DNA of 64,000 nucleotides from Chengkuizengella axinellae (GCF_030730905.1 NZ_JAVAMP010000001.1:744001-808000), one strand, 5' to 3'; shown: positions 1-9,437, numbered from the stretch's first letter. Notes: a model not told the origin generated them from the sequence alone. A program made the numbers and translations.

Positions 1-2024
1 ATTTGGATGACGAAGTCCTCAAAAACAGATTGCAAACACCTGATGATGAACGTTTGTTTATTATTGCGGAGGCGTATCGCAGAGGGTTTACATTGCAACA
101 AATTCAAGATTTGACGGAAATCGATTGGTGGTTTCTGAATAAACTAGAAGGTTTGATTCAGTTTGAAAATGAGTTGAAGGATTCAGATTTAACGAAAGAC
201 TTATTGTTGGAAGCAAAAAGAAAAGGATTTACTGATAAAGCGATTGCTGAGCTTCGCAGAGAATCAAATCCAAACCTATCTTACACAGAAGAACAAGATG
301 TCCGTAAGCTTCGTACACAATTTGAAATCAAACCTGTTTACAAAATGGTAGATACTTGTGCTGCAGAGTTTGAAGCTACGACACCATATTATTATTCTAC
401 TTATGAGACAGAGAATGAAGCGATTCAATCTACTAAGGAAAAGGTGATTGTATTAGGTTCAGGTCCTATCCGAATCGGACAAGGGATAGAATTTGATTAT
501 TCTACTGTACACGCAGTTTGGGCCATACAAGATGCAGGATATGAGGCTGTGATTATTAACAATAATCCAGAAACAGTGTCCACTGATTTCAGTACATCTG
601 ATCAATTGTATTTTGAGCCTTTGTTCTTTGAAGATGTAATGAATATTATTGAACAGGTTCAACCAATTGGTGTTATCGTTCAATTTGGAGGACAAACAGC
701 AATTAATTTAGCTGAGCCATTGTCCAAAGCTGGAGTTAATATTATAGGAACGAGTATTGAAAATATAGATGCTGCTGAGGATCGCAAGGTATTCGAGGCG
801 TTATTAAGGAAATTAGAAATTGCTCAACCTCAAGGTAGTACTGTTACTACAGTGGATCAAGCAGTAGAAACAGCTTCTGCGCTAGGTTATCCCGTATTGG
901 TTCGACCATCTTATGTATTAGGTGGAAGAGCAATGGAAATTGTATATTCTGATGAAGAATTGTTAAGTTACATGGAGAAAGCAGTTAAAATCAATCCTGA
1001 TCATCCTGTTTTAATTGATCGTTATATGTTAGGGAAGGAAGTTGAAGTTGACGCCATTTGTGACAAGGAGACTGTGGTTATTCCTGGTATTATGGAGCAT
1101 GTAGAAAGAGCAGGTGTTCACTCAGGAGATTCTATTGCAGTATACCCGACTCAATCCGTTTCCGAAGAAATTAAAAATCAGATTGTAGAAATTACTACGA
1201 AAATTGCAAGAGAACTGCAAGTCATTGGATTAGTGAATATTCAATTTGTTATTTTTAAAGAGAAAGTTTATGTGATTGAAGTGAACCCGCGTTCTTCAAG
1301 AACAGTTCCTTTCCTAAGCAAAGTAACCAACATTCCGATGGCAAACGTAGCTACGAAGGTGATCTTAGGTCAGAAATTATCTGAATTAGGATATGAAAAT
1401 GGATTGTGGCCAGAGGATGATTATGTATCCGTTAAAGTACCAGTATTCTCATTTGCTAAGCTGCGCCGAGTAGATACATCACTTGGACCAGAAATGAAAT
1501 CTACTGGTGAGGTTATGGGACGTGACATTCATTATGCCAAGGCACTTTATAAAGGTTTAATAGGATCAGGCATGAAAATTCCTCAATCTGGTTCCATTAT
1601 CGTTACTGTTGCTGATAAAGATAAAGATGAAGCAACGGAGTTAATCAAAGGTTTCTATAATCTAGGTTATAAGATTATTGCAACTGGAGGAACTTCCAAA
1701 ATCTTAGAGGATAGTGGAATGACAGTTCAACATGTCAATAAATTAAAAGAGGGATCGCCTAATATTGTAGATTTAATTCGAAACGGTGAGGCTCAATTTG
1801 TTATCAATACATTAACAAAAGGAAAAACACCTGAACGTGATGGATTTAGAATTCGTCGTGAAGCTGTGGAGAACGGAGTTGTATGTTTAACGTCACTTGA
1901 TACGGTTCGTGCACTTCTTACGATGTTGCAAACCATTAATTATGCATCTACACCAATGCCAGTAATGGGTGAAGATATCACAGAAGTTAAAAAGCTTAGA
2001 AATAGACTTGCAGGTGTAAATTAA
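1..2024 (+). CDS. carB: Carbamoyl-phosphate synthase large subunit, C-terminal part
   Basis: Partial gene entering from the left edge: about 673 of the usual ~1070 residues. It makes carbamoyl phosphate for pyrimidine and arginine synthesis. Visible are the end of the first synthetase half, the linker at the [16 protein letters not shown] region, the whole second ATP-grasp half ([34 protein letters not shown]) and the C-terminal MGS-like allosteric domain (ATGGTSKIL). It is followed directly by pyrF and pyrE, so this is the distal end of a pyr operon. No pyrK or pyrD lies between carB and pyrF. Identification is certain; the true start is outside the window. Confidence 0.97.
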   Translation, partial: LDDEVLKNRLQTPDDERLFIIAEAYRRGFTLQQIQDLTEIDWWFLNKLEGLIQFENELKDSDLTKDLLLEAKRKGFTDKAIAELRRESNPNLSYTEEQDVRKLRTQFEIKPVYKMVDTCAAEFEATTPYYYSTYETENEAIQSTKEKVIVLGSGPIRIGQGIEFDYSTVHAVWAIQDAGYEAVIINNNPETVSTDFSTSDQLYFEPLFFEDVMNIIEQVQPIGVIVQFGGQTAINLAEPLSKAGVNIIGTSIENIDAAEDRKVFEALLRKLEIAQPQGSTVTTVDQAVETASALGYPVLVRPSYVLGGRAMEIVYSDEELLSYMEKAVKINPDHPVLIDRYMLGKEVEVDAICDKETVVIPGIMEHVERAGVHSGDSIAVYPTQSVSEEIKNQIVEITTKIARELQVIGLVNIQFVIFKEKVYVIEVNPRSSRTVPFLSKVTNIPMANVATKVILGQKLSELGYENGLWPEDDYVSVKVPVFSFAKLRRVDTSLGPEMKSTGEVMGRDIHYAKALYKGLIGSGMKIPQSGSIIVTVADKDKDEATELIKGFYNLGYKIIATGGTSKILEDSGMTVQHVNKLKEGSPNIVDLIRNGEAQFVINTLTKGKTPERDGFRIRREAVENGVVCLTSLDTVRALLTMLQTINYASTPMPVMGEDITEVKKLRNRLAGVN

Positions 2025-2029
2025 AGAAA

Positions 2030-2067
2030 AGAGGGATTGTCTAGGAGGAATCCTGGAAAATCCCTCT
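2030..2067 (+). other. Intercistronic hairpin between carB and pyrF
   Basis: An inverted repeat AGAGGGATT...AATCCCTCT with an inner AGGA/TCCT pair lies just after the carB stop. No T-run follows, so it looks like an mRNA processing or stability hairpin rather than a terminator. No PyrR-type anti-antiterminator was recognised here. Confidence 0.5.
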
Positions 2068-2161
2068 CGTTTATATCTTCTAAAGACTTAGATAGGAGTT
2101 TTTGTTCAGAGAACGAATATGAAGAAACGAGGTTGATGTTTTGGGGAGACCAGAGGATTTC

Positions 2162-2863
2162 ATGGGTCGGATTATTGTAGCACTGGATTATGAATCAGCT
2201 GAAGATGCGAACTCATTATTAGCACAATTAAAAGGAATTCCTTGTTATATGAAGGTGGGGATGCAGCTGTTTTACGCTGCAGGTCCATCCTTTGTTTTGA
2301 AGTTAAAGGAACAAGGATATAAGGTTTTTTTAGACTTAAAGATGCATGATATACCGAATACAGTAAAAGGCGGAGCAAATAGTATTACCAAGCTAGGAGT
2401 GGATATGTTCAATGTTCATGCTGCTGGTGGAAAAAAAATGATGGAGTATGCGTTAGAAGGGGTTGACCAGGCCGTAACTTCTTCCAATGAAAAGCCGCTA
2501 GTAATCGGGGTAACTCAATTAACTAGTACAAATGTTACTACCTTAAATGAAGAAATAGGTATTGCTGGAACGGTTGAAGATGCTGTTCTCCATTATGCGC
2601 ATTTAGCTAAGAGTGCGGGATTAGATGGAGTAGTCGCTTCCCCATTAGAAGTAACAAATATCAAAGATCAAATTGGAACAGATTTTGTAACAGTGACCCC
2701 TGGGATTCGTCCGCAAGGATCTAATATAGGAGATCAGTCTAGAGTAATGACTCCAAAGGAAGCATTTAATCAAGGAACTGACTATATTGTTATTGGAAGG
2801 CCAATTACCGCCTCTGATGACCCTCGTAAAGCGTTAGAGAACATTATAGAGGAGTTGAACTAA
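2162..2863 (+). CDS. pyrF: Orotidine 5'-phosphate decarboxylase
   Basis: Decarboxylates OMP to UMP, the last step of de novo pyrimidine synthesis. It carries the catalytic D-x-K-x-x-D motif (DLKMHDIPNT), the AALDY-like start (IIVALDY) and the phosphate-binding end (TPGIRP, VIGRPIT). Length is about 233 residues, normal for the family. I prefer the ATG at 2162 behind AGAGGA, although its spacing is only 4 nt. A TTG at 2141 in the same frame, behind GAGG, would add seven residues and cannot be excluded. Lies between carB and pyrE in one operon. Confidence 0.95.
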   Translation: MGRIIVALDYESAEDANSLLAQLKGIPCYMKVGMQLFYAAGPSFVLKLKEQGYKVFLDLKMHDIPNTVKGGANSITKLGVDMFNVHAAGGKKMMEYALEGVDQAVTSSNEKPLVIGVTQLTSTNVTTLNEEIGIAGTVEDAVLHYAHLAKSAGLDGVVASPLEVTNIKDQIGTDFVTVTPGIRPQGSNIGDQSRVMTPKEAFNQGTDYIVIGRPITASDDPRKALENIIEELN

Positions 2864-2865
2864 TT

Positions 2866-3504
2866 ATGAATTCTCAATTAGCGAATCAAATTGCACAATC
2901 ATTATTAGATATAGGTGCTGTCAATCTTAAACCAAAGGATCCATTTACATGGTCTTCAGGTTTATTGTCACCCATTTATTGTGATAACCGTTTAACGATG
3001 TCGTATCCGCACATTAGAAATATTGTTGCAGAAGGTTTTGTGCAAGTGATTAAAGAAAAATATCCAGATGTTGAAGTCATTGCCGGTACATCAACAGCAG
3101 GTATACCTCATGCAGCTTGGGTTGCTGATAAGCTGGGTTTACCTATGATATATATTCGTGACAAAGCAAAGGGTCATGGAAAGAAAAATCAAATAGAAGG
3201 ACTTCTTAAACCAGATCAGAAAGTCGTTGTCATTGAGGATTTAATCTCTACTGGAGGCAGTTCATTAAGAGCAGCTAAAGCAGTTCAAGAAGCAGGGGGA
3301 TATGTACAGGCTGTGGTTGCTATCTTTACTTATCAATTTGAAAAAGCGGCAAATGCTTTTGTTGAAGAGAACATTCAAATGCATACATTGTCTAATTACA
3401 CAGCACTTATTCAAATTGCTTCTGACATGGGCAAGGTAGAAAGTGAGGATTTGGAATTGCTTCAATCTTGGCGTCATAATCCGGAAAAGTATCTGGTAGA
3501 CTAA
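2866..3504 (+). CDS. pyrE: Orotate phosphoribosyltransferase
   Basis: Transfers the phosphoribosyl group from PRPP to orotate to give OMP, the substrate of the upstream pyrF product. The PRPP-binding motif VVVIEDLISTGGSS is at residues ~120-133, and the flexible loop KGHGKKNQIEG just before it. 212 residues, typical. The ATG lies 2 nt after the pyrF stop, so the two genes are translationally coupled. A terminator follows, making this the last gene of the operon. Confidence 0.96.
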   Translation: MNSQLANQIAQSLLDIGAVNLKPKDPFTWSSGLLSPIYCDNRLTMSYPHIRNIVAEGFVQVIKEKYPDVEVIAGTSTAGIPHAAWVADKLGLPMIYIRDKAKGHGKKNQIEGLLKPDQKVVVIEDLISTGGSSLRAAKAVQEAGGYVQAVVAIFTYQFEKAANAFVEENIQMHTLSNYTALIQIASDMGKVESEDLELLQSWRHNPEKYLVD

Positions 3505-3538
3505 TGTAAATGAATAAACTATAATTATACTTTAGAGG

Positions 3539-3575
3539 AACCGACATGTGATCTCAAATGCATGGCGGTTTTTTT
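3539..3575 (+). terminator. Rho-independent terminator of the pyr operon
   Basis: Inverted repeat AACCGaCATG...CATGgCGGTT followed by seven T's, 35 nt after the pyrE stop. Confidence 0.85.
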
Positions 3576-3629
3576 CTTAGAATAGATCATTCATGTTCTT
3601 TCAGATAACCATATAAAAAAGGAGATATT

Positions 3630-5399
3630 ATGAAAAAAATAGCACTAATCATTGTAATTATTTTTAGTTCATTTCAATTCAACTTAAGTGTAAGTGAAGC
3701 TATTACAATGTCTAATGTTGGAATTGATATTGATGGGAGCAGAGTAGTGTGGCAGGATTTAAAATTAAAATTGAATGTATATGATTTAGAGAAAAAAGAG
3801 AACAAACCATTTTCTGATCGTAAGTCAAGGCAATTTTCACCTTCGCTTTATGGCGATAAATTAGTGTATGTAGATGACCGTAACGAGGGTTGGGATATTT
3901 ATTTATATGACTTTACTAGTGAAGAAGAAATCCCTCTTGTTGTACATGATTCTCATCAGAGCTCACCTTCTTTGTTTGAAAATATCGTAGTCTGGGATGA
4001 TTTACGAGATGGCGATTTAAATATTTATATGATGGAAATAGAAAAGGGAAATGAAATTCAGGTTACTAACAATCCAGAAACACAACATAACCCAATCATT
4101 TATGGTGATAAAATCGTTTGGCAGGATAATCGAAACGGAAACTGGGATATTTATATGTATGATTTAACTTCCAAACAAGAAATCAGAGTGACAAGTAATA
4201 AGGATGATCAAATTAACCCTAAAATATATGGGGATACGATCGTTTGGCAAGATTACCGTAATGAGAATCGTGATATTTATATTTATGATATTCTAACAAA
4301 GGAAGAGACAAAAATATCAACTGATGGCTCAAATGATAGAAACCCTGACATATATGGGAGTAAGATTGTATGGTCAGGTACAAAAGATAAAGATTCAGTA
4401 TTTTATATTTACGATTTGAATGACGATGGAGATGTTCAAACGATAACGCATACAATCAACTACCCTGTTATTTATCAAGATAAAGTGGTATGGCAAGATC
4501 ACGGAATGATTAAAAATAAAACGATAAATTATGAGAACCATAGTCCAGAAATTATTGAATATATACCAAGTCATTATATGAATGTTGGTTTAAATACGAT
4601 AATTGATTTAACAGAAGTATTTTATGATAAAGACGGAGATTTTTTGACTTATCAAATAGAGAGTAGAGAGGAAGTTGTAGAATTTAGAACTATTGAAAAA
4701 ACAAACTTAGAACTGACATCTACAGGTTTAGGTAAAACGGAAATTATTATAACAGCTAGTGACAAAAATGGTGGAACTGTAAAAACTGAATTTAAAATAC
4801 AAGTAATAAATTCCGATCAAAATGATTCCACTTTTAGCGATATTCAAAATCATTGGGCTAAGAATGAGATTGAATTGTTATCCTCGATAAACATTGTGAA
4901 TGGAATAACAGAAGATGAATTTCATCCAGAAGGTACATTAACACGTGCTCAGATAGCTGCAATGATCGTCAGGGCATTGGAAATTCCAGAAAACAAGTCT
5001 GATATATCCTTTTCTGATGTTGTTGATGGATGGTATGTGAAGGATGTTATTACAGCATCAGCGGTTGGATTAGTAAATGGATATGAAGATGGAACCTTTC
5101 TTCCTAATAAAGAAATAACTAGGCAAGAATTAGTGGTCATGATGAATCGTGTGATGGAGTATATAGGGAAGGATGTTCAAAAATCCAATATTACAGAAGA
5201 AGAAACCCTTTTACAGCCATTTACAGATCAAGATGCAATTAGTGAATGGTCTAAAGATGCAATCCTTGAGTTGTTAGAACTGGATATTGCCTTTGGAAAA
5301 ACTGAATCTAATTTTGCACCTAAAGAAGATGCTACTAGAGCTGAGGCAGTAGTGATGTTGAGCAGATTGATGCAGTATATGGGCTTAATACAGATATAG
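3630..5399 (+). CDS. Secreted beta-propeller protein with three C-terminal SLH domains
   Basis: 589 residues with an N-terminal signal peptide (positive MKK, hydrophobic core, cleavage near SEA). Residues ~30-300 hold six or seven TolB-like repeats of the pattern P-x-I-Y-G-x-K-I-V-W-Q-D-x-R-N-G-N-x-D-I-Y-x-Y-D, i.e. a propeller. A cadherin-like/Ig-like segment (~310-395) follows. Three S-layer homology domains (~400-585; FSDIQNHWAKNEIELL, FSDVVDGWYVKDVITASA, FTDQDAISEWSKDAILELL) probably anchor it to pyruvylated wall polymer. The RBS AAAAGGAG fits the ATG. Its ligand or substrate cannot be told from sequence. A single transcription unit. Confidence 0.85.
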   Translation: MKKIALIIVIIFSSFQFNLSVSEAITMSNVGIDIDGSRVVWQDLKLKLNVYDLEKKENKPFSDRKSRQFSPSLYGDKLVYVDDRNEGWDIYLYDFTSEEEIPLVVHDSHQSSPSLFENIVVWDDLRDGDLNIYMMEIEKGNEIQVTNNPETQHNPIIYGDKIVWQDNRNGNWDIYMYDLTSKQEIRVTSNKDDQINPKIYGDTIVWQDYRNENRDIYIYDILTKEETKISTDGSNDRNPDIYGSKIVWSGTKDKDSVFYIYDLNDDGDVQTITHTINYPVIYQDKVVWQDHGMIKNKTINYENHSPEIIEYIPSHYMNVGLNTIIDLTEVFYDKDGDFLTYQIESREEVVEFRTIEKTNLELTSTGLGKTEIIITASDKNGGTVKTEFKIQVINSDQNDSTFSDIQNHWAKNEIELLSSINIVNGITEDEFHPEGTLTRAQIAAMIVRALEIPENKSDISFSDVVDGWYVKDVITASAVGLVNGYEDGTFLPNKEITRQELVVMMNRVMEYIGKDVQKSNITEEETLLQPFTDQDAISEWSKDAILELLELDIAFGKTESNFAPKEDATRAEAVVMLSRLMQYMGLIQI

Positions 5400-5474
5400 C
5401 TTTATAAAACACACACGCTATATTCACAAGTTACATGCTGCAAGACCTTCCTCTTCTGTAAAGGAGGTAATAGC

Positions 5475-5510
5475 ATGGCTTCCCTGATAATTGGTAAAAT
5501 AATCGTGTAA
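5475..5510 (+). CDS. Possible 11-residue peptide with strong ribosome binding site
   Basis: AAAGGAGGTAATAGC precedes an ATG that opens an 11-codon frame (MASLIIGKIIV) before TAA. The Shine-Dalgarno sequence is as strong as those of real genes here. The peptide is short, hydrophobic and ends with a lysine-containing stretch. It may be a real micropeptide or a relic; no family recognised. Confidence 0.25.
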   Translation: MASLIIGKIIV

Positions 5511-5536
5511 GGTATGAGAAATTTTTTTGTGAAATA

Positions 5537-5668
5537 GAGGAAAATGAGGGTCTTATTATTCGTTAAGTTATAAACAAAAAAAGAGGGAATTAAGGGTCTT
5601 ATTCTGATAATTTTCTTGAAAATGAAAATAATCATAAGAATAAGGCTAAAATTTTCCTCTTTTTTTGT
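5537..5668. terminator. Repeated segment and long imperfect bidirectional hairpin
   Basis: The segment 5581-5668 folds into a long stem (AAGAGGGAATT...AATTTTCCTCTT with an inner GTCTTATTCTGATAATTTTC arm) ended by T-runs on both strands. It sits between convergent genes and probably ends both transcripts. The left arm is also repeated directly at about 5537-5560 (GAGGGTCTTATTA). Confidence 0.6.
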
Positions 5669-5746
5669 ATTTACCTATTGCAGTGAAATAAAAACATTTC
5701 CCTTATTTATAAGATAACAAATTAAATCCGAAGATTCATTGTAATT

Positions 5747-6754
5747 TTACAATTGAAAAGCTTCAGCAAGCAACTGATAGGAGTAGATTTTATCTTTGAT
5801 ATCATGGGTGATAGTTACGACCATCAACTCATCTGTACTATACTGATCTCTTAGTTGAAGAAGTTGATGTGCAACTGTAGATTGTGATCCTACAATCATA
5901 CGCTTTCGATTTAGACGGATTCTTTGCAAATCAAACTCACTGTATGGATAGGCTTCTGCAGCTTCTAGACTTGGTACTCCCTTTCTTTCTGGGCTGCCTT
6001 TTTCAAGTAGTAATAAAGAAAGGTCAAGGCTTTTAGCAATTCGTTCAGCTTCTTCATCTGTATCTGCACAAATTACAAAAATAGCTACTATCGTTTTTGG
6101 TTCCTTTAAATATTTGGATGGTTTAAAGGCCTGATTATAATGTTCAACAAACTGGGAGCCTCCTTGCCCATTTATAAAATGTGCGAAGGTGTATGGCAGT
6201 CCTTTATTTGCTGCTAGGACAGCACTTTCGCCACTCGATCCTAACATCCACAACTCGGGGGCAGTTGGACCTAAGGGTGTAGCTTTTAGTCTAGAAAATC
6301 GTTGCTTCTTTTCTTCTTCATCATCATGAATATAGGCCAATACATCATCGATTTGCTCAGGGAATTGATTTACAGTTCGCTGTTTACCTTCTTGCAATGC
6401 CATTGTAGCTAAAGGCATTCCTCCTGGTGCTCTCCCTACGCCTAAGTCTATTCGATTAGGGTGGAGTGCTTCTAACAAACGAAAGTTTTCAGCTACTTTA
6501 TAAGGGCTGTAATGAGGTAACATGACACCACCAGAGCCTACTTTAATCTTAGAAGTGTTTGCAGCTAAATGAGCCATTAATATCTCTGGGGAAGAACCTG
6601 CTAATGCCTCTGATTGATGATGCTCAGCCACCCAAAAGCGGTGATAACCCATTTTTTCTGTTGCTTGAGCTAATTGAACTGTATTTGCTAAAGCTTCACT
6701 AGCATTGCTGCCTTCAGAAATTGGAGATTGGTCTAGTACACTTAATTTAATCAT
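5747..6754 (-). CDS. LLM-class flavin-dependent oxidoreductase (bacterial luciferase-like)
   Basis: 335 residues of the luciferase-like monooxygenase superfamily, close to the YceB/YtmO-type group that starts with the pattern SVLDQSPIS. Family landmarks are RFWVAEHH, LGVGRAPGG and LWMLGSSG, which shape the FMN pocket of a TIM barrel. The substrate is unknown. I chose the ATG at 6754, behind AAGGA with 7-nt spacing; a TTG at 6772 would add six residues. It is divergent from an OhrR-type regulator gene with an operator-like palindrome between them, suggesting peroxide- or thiol-stress control. Confidence 0.88.
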   Translation of the reverse strand: MIKLSVLDQSPISEGSNASEALANTVQLAQATEKMGYHRFWVAEHHQSEALAGSSPEILMAHLAANTSKIKVGSGGVMLPHYSPYKVAENFRLLEALHPNRIDLGVGRAPGGMPLATMALQEGKQRTVNQFPEQIDDVLAYIHDDEEEKKQRFSRLKATPLGPTAPELWMLGSSGESAVLAANKGLPYTFAHFINGQGGSQFVEHYNQAFKPSKYLKEPKTIVAIFVICADTDEEAERIAKSLDLSLLLLEKGSPERKGVPSLEAAEAYPYSEFDLQRIRLNRKRMIVGSQSTVAHQLLQLRDQYSTDELMVVTITHDIKDKIYSYQLLAEAFQL

Positions 6755-6864
6755 GGTGAATTCCTTTCCCAAAAAAACGTTGTATTTTATAATATAATAA
6801 TTTGTTAGTCTTAGTTTGAAGTGTATATTTATAATTTGTAACTAGATTTATTTTAAATATTTTG

Positions 6865-6894
6865 TATAATTAAATTGCACACAATCAAATTTAC
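6865..6894. promoter_or_regulatory. Operator-like palindrome, OhrR-box-like
   Basis: The stretch AATTAAATTGCACACAATC with flanking TATA and AAATTTAC resembles the known OhrR operator layout (AATTAAATTG-TATA-CAATT, from established knowledge of the Bacillus subtilis ohrA operator). It lies between the divergent luciferase-like gene and the OhrR-type gene. On the minus strand a possible promoter (TTGATT, 16 nt, TACAAA) overlaps it, so binding would block transcription of the oxidoreductase. Confidence 0.5.
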
Positions 6895-7004
6895 CACAGG
6901 TCATTTTAGATGTCAAAAAATTTGAACTGTCAGTCAAAGGTTTACAACGAGCCTTGATCCACGATATGATGGCACTGATAATAGGAGTAGGCAGGTGAAT
7001 ACAA

Positions 7005-7445
7005 ATGGATGATCAACTTAGAATAGAAAATCAATTATGTTTTTCGATTTATGCTTTGTCTAAGGAATTTACAAAGCTATATAACTTATTTTTAAAGGAT
7101 ATGAATGTAACGTACCCTCAGTATTTAGTTTTGCTTGTTCTGTGGGAAAAGAATAAATTAACAGTAAAACAACTAGGAGAAAATCTCTTATTGGATTCTG
7201 GAACTTTAACACCTCTTTTAAAACGGATGGAAGACGCTGATATAGTAAAACGAGAACGTTCTAAAGAGGATGAACGTAAAGTTTTAGTAAGTTTAACCTC
7301 AAAAGGAATGGAAATGAGAGAAAAAGCTGAAAAAATCCCTGTTTGTTTGGCTGAAAAGCTTGGTTTATCACCAGAACAATTTCAAAAAAAATTAGATGAA
7401 AATCGAGAGCTGTTAAGTAAAATTTTAGAGGTTGCTGAGTCTTGA
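7005..7445 (+). CDS. MarR-family regulator, OhrR type
   Basis: 146 residues with a winged helix. It matches the OhrR pattern closely: E-N-Q-L-C-F near the N-terminus puts the peroxide-sensing cysteine at residue 12, followed by TYPQYLVLLVLWE, LLLDSGTLTPLLKRME and the wing RSKEDERKVLVSLT. OhrR is a repressor inactivated by oxidation of that cysteine by organic hydroperoxides (established knowledge). Only one cysteine is near the N-terminus, and a second is in the C-terminal helix (IPVCLAEK). No ohr gene is adjacent; the partner here is the divergent flavin-dependent oxidoreductase. Confidence 0.88.
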   Translation: MDDQLRIENQLCFSIYALSKEFTKLYNLFLKDMNVTYPQYLVLLVLWEKNKLTVKQLGENLLLDSGTLTPLLKRMEDADIVKRERSKEDERKVLVSLTSKGMEMREKAEKIPVCLAEKLGLSPEQFQKKLDENRELLSKILEVAES

Positions 7446-7458
7446 TTACGACAATGTT

Positions 7459-7498
7459 AAAAACCTCCATACCATAAATAAATGGTATGGAGGTTTTT
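7459..7498 (+). terminator. Terminator after the OhrR-type gene
   Basis: Perfect stem AAAACCTCCATACCA / TGGTATGGAGGTTTT with a T-run, 14 nt after the stop codon. Confidence 0.9.
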
Positions 7499-7514
7499 AA
7501 TTGATCTAGGTACA

Positions 7515-7895
7515 CTAGATTGTTCTTTCAAATCCTTTATAACGTGACCCTTGAAAAGTTAACTTACCTAAATCTCCCTCAACTAATAATCCAAACTGTT
7601 CACCCGTCATTTCCAACTCCATTCGATCACCACTTTCTACTTCAAACGTGGTGTAGTATGTTGTTGAATTATATGAGCTGTGACGGTCATTCTGTCTTCT
7701 TCTTCTTATTTGGTCTCTCTTAGCTACCACTTTGGCATTCACACTCAGTACTGGTTGTTTATTGTTATAGTTCCATTGCGTAATTCCTTTGAATAAAGTG
7801 AAAATAATGCCTCCAATCACTATGATAAAGACGATGCTTATAAAGATAGGCACAATCGTAAACATGATGGACGGACCAGTACTTGGAAACCCCAT
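7515..7895 (-). CDS. DUF2500-type membrane protein
   Basis: 126 residues: one transmembrane helix near the N-terminus (~10-33), then a basic linker (RDQIRRRRQNDRHSS) and a small beta-rich domain with the pattern YYTTFEVESGDRMELEMTGEQFGLLVEGDLGKL seen in DUF2500 proteins (quoted in parts; it spans ~78-115). Function unknown. The RBS AAAGGGGAG is well placed before the ATG. Monocistronic and convergent with the OhrR-type gene. Confidence 0.8.
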   Translation of the reverse strand: MGFPSTGPSIMFTIVPIFISIVFIIVIGGIIFTLFKGITQWNYNNKQPVLSVNAKVVAKRDQIRRRRQNDRHSSYNSTTYYTTFEVESGDRMELEMTGEQFGLLVEGDLGKLTFQGSRYKGFERTI

Positions 7896-8021
7896 ACCTA
7901 AATCTCCCCTTTTGTTTTAAAATCTGTATTTTATTTATACGAAATGCAATTTTAAAAGTTTCTATACGTAAAAATATAATATAACAGGTTACATTCTAAT
8001 ATTTAAGCAGCTGAATTATAA

Positions 8022-8064
8022 AAAAGCCCTCTTCATCCTTTACAAATGGATGAAGAGGGCTATC
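8022..8064 (-). terminator. Terminator of the yjcG-like gene
   Basis: Perfect stem AGCCCTCTTCATCC / GGATGAAGAGGGCT with a run of T's on the minus strand, just past the stop of the gene that starts at 8597. Confidence 0.9.
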
Positions 8065-8078
8065 ATGTGGGATATGTA

Positions 8079-8597
8079 TTATTTTTCTTTAGGCAATACA
8101 AAACTCTGGTAAGCTGTCCACACTTCGTTTTCTAATTGATAAAGCAAATGAATACGATCCACTTTCATTCGGTACTGAATATTTTGAGATTTTAAGTTTG
8201 CAAATATATCAAATAACTCATCTTCCATTAAATTTTGTCCGATCGTTAAATGAGGGGTGAAAGGATATCTAGGCTGCTCCTCTTTGATCATCCCCTTGTT
8301 CATTTCCTCGTAAAGATTAGTCATTGGCTCAGTATCCTCAAGGGCAAGGTAAATCACATTGTTCAAAGGAAAAAAGTTGGATACACGGTTAAATGTGATC
8401 TCAAATGGAGATAAACTGGAAGTCACATCTTCAAGAAGAGTCACAATCTCATCTAATTGATTTTCATCATTTGATTCAATTTTTTTGATGGTGATATGTG
8501 GCGGTATAAGTTTATAATGTGGATCATACCGTTTGCGGTGATTGTTTGCAAAATCTTGAATTTCTTTACTTGGAAATACTACGATTCCATAATTCAT
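8079..8597 (-). CDS. yjcG: YjcG-like 2H phosphoesterase (2'-5' RNA ligase superfamily)
   Basis: 172 residues with both H-x-T-x motifs of the 2H superfamily (PHITIKK ~37-43 and PHLTIGQ ~119-125), which form the active site. It resembles Bacillus YjcG from the first residues (MNYGIVVFPSKEIQDFANN) to the end (HLLYQLENEVWTAYQSF). The cellular substrate is not known. Start chosen at the ATG at 8597 behind AAGGAGG with 9-nt spacing; the upstream TTG is less likely. Confidence 0.9.
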   Translation of the reverse strand: MNYGIVVFPSKEIQDFANNHRKRYDPHYKLIPPHITIKKIESNDENQLDEIVTLLEDVTSSLSPFEITFNRVSNFFPLNNVIYLALEDTEPMTNLYEEMNKGMIKEEQPRYPFTPHLTIGQNLMEDELFDIFANLKSQNIQYRMKVDRIHLLYQLENEVWTAYQSFVLPKEK

Positions 8598-8776
8598 AAA
8601 AAACAACCTCCTTTTTGAATTTGACTATAGGAGTTATTGCAAAAGTAATACTTTTGCATATGATAACGTATCCAATGGCTTCTAATTCTATTATAGCTGT
8701 TTTCCTAGATTTTAATAAGGGTTATTTTGTGAATATATGATATAATATAGAAATCTTTTCAAGGGAGGGAGAACGA

Positions 8777-9283
8777 ATGAAAAGACAAGTTCATAGTAAA
8801 GAAGTACGTAGTGCTGTTTTTGAAAAGCTGAAATTACGTGGAGTTAAAATAGAAGATATTGCCTATATTGTATATGAGATGCAGTCAGCTTATCATGAAA
8901 ATCTTCATATTGATGATTGCGTTGAAAGTGTAGAAGCTGTTCTTGAAAAAAGAGAGGTTCAGCATGCAGTATTAGTTGGGGTTGAGCTTGATGTATTATG
9001 TGAAAAGGGAATGTTGTCTGAACCCCTGCAGTCTCTCATTGAAACAGATGAAGGATTATTTGGATGCGACGAGACGCTAGCGATTGGATCTGTTTATGCT
9101 TACGGAAGTATAGCTCTCACAACTTTTGGGCATTTGGATAAAAATAAAATAGGAATTATTAAAAAATTAGATACAAAAAGAAACAATGGCATCCATACAT
9201 TTTTGGATGACTTGGTTGCAAGTATTGCAGCATCTGCCTCCAGTCGCCTTGCTCATCGATTTAGAGATGAAGAAGAACAATAA
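8777..9283 (+). CDS. yutG: YutG/PgpA-like phosphatidylglycerophosphatase A family protein
   Basis: 168 residues of the PgpA family, which dephosphorylates phosphatidylglycerophosphate in E. coli. The Bacillus-type members are soluble-looking and their role is less clear. Family landmarks: RGVKIEDIAYIVYEMQ near the N-terminus, the acidic LIETDEGLFGCDETLAIGS (~95-113), and the C-terminal TFLDDLVASIAAS (~145-157), which provides metal-binding acidic residues. RBS GGGAGGG before the ATG. Stand-alone gene followed by a long palindromic repeat. Confidence 0.87.
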   Translation: MKRQVHSKEVRSAVFEKLKLRGVKIEDIAYIVYEMQSAYHENLHIDDCVESVEAVLEKREVQHAVLVGVELDVLCEKGMLSEPLQSLIETDEGLFGCDETLAIGSVYAYGSIALTTFGHLDKNKIGIIKKLDTKRNNGIHTFLDDLVASIAASASSRLAHRFRDEEEQ

Positions 9284-9304
9284 TTCATTATAAAGACTTA
9301 CACA

Positions 9305-9437
9305 AAAAGAGGCTGGGACAAAACCCAGCAAAAATGACCGCATGAAATCAAATTTATAAACCTTGATTTCATGCGGTTTTAATTATGCTTATTGTACAAA
9401 AACCAGCTAGATTTCAACTTATGTCCCAGCCTCTTTT
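9305..9437. repeat. Nested palindromic element with GAGGCTGGGAC arms
   Basis: Outer arms AAGAGGCTGGGACA / TGTCCCAGCCTCTT enclose a second stem CCGCATGAAATCAA / TTGATTTCATGCGG. It can end transcription on both strands. Elements with this outer arm are widespread in Firmicutes intergenic regions (established knowledge). It has the look of a MITE-like or terminator repeat; no other full copy is in this window. Confidence 0.7.

Noticed and set aside
2030-2160. PyrR attenuator between carB and pyrF
   Set aside because: No terminator T-run and no recognisable PyrR-binding loop in this short gap.
7520-7723. Plus-strand 67-residue frame
   Set aside because: Antisense to the DUF2500-type gene, no RBS, no family.
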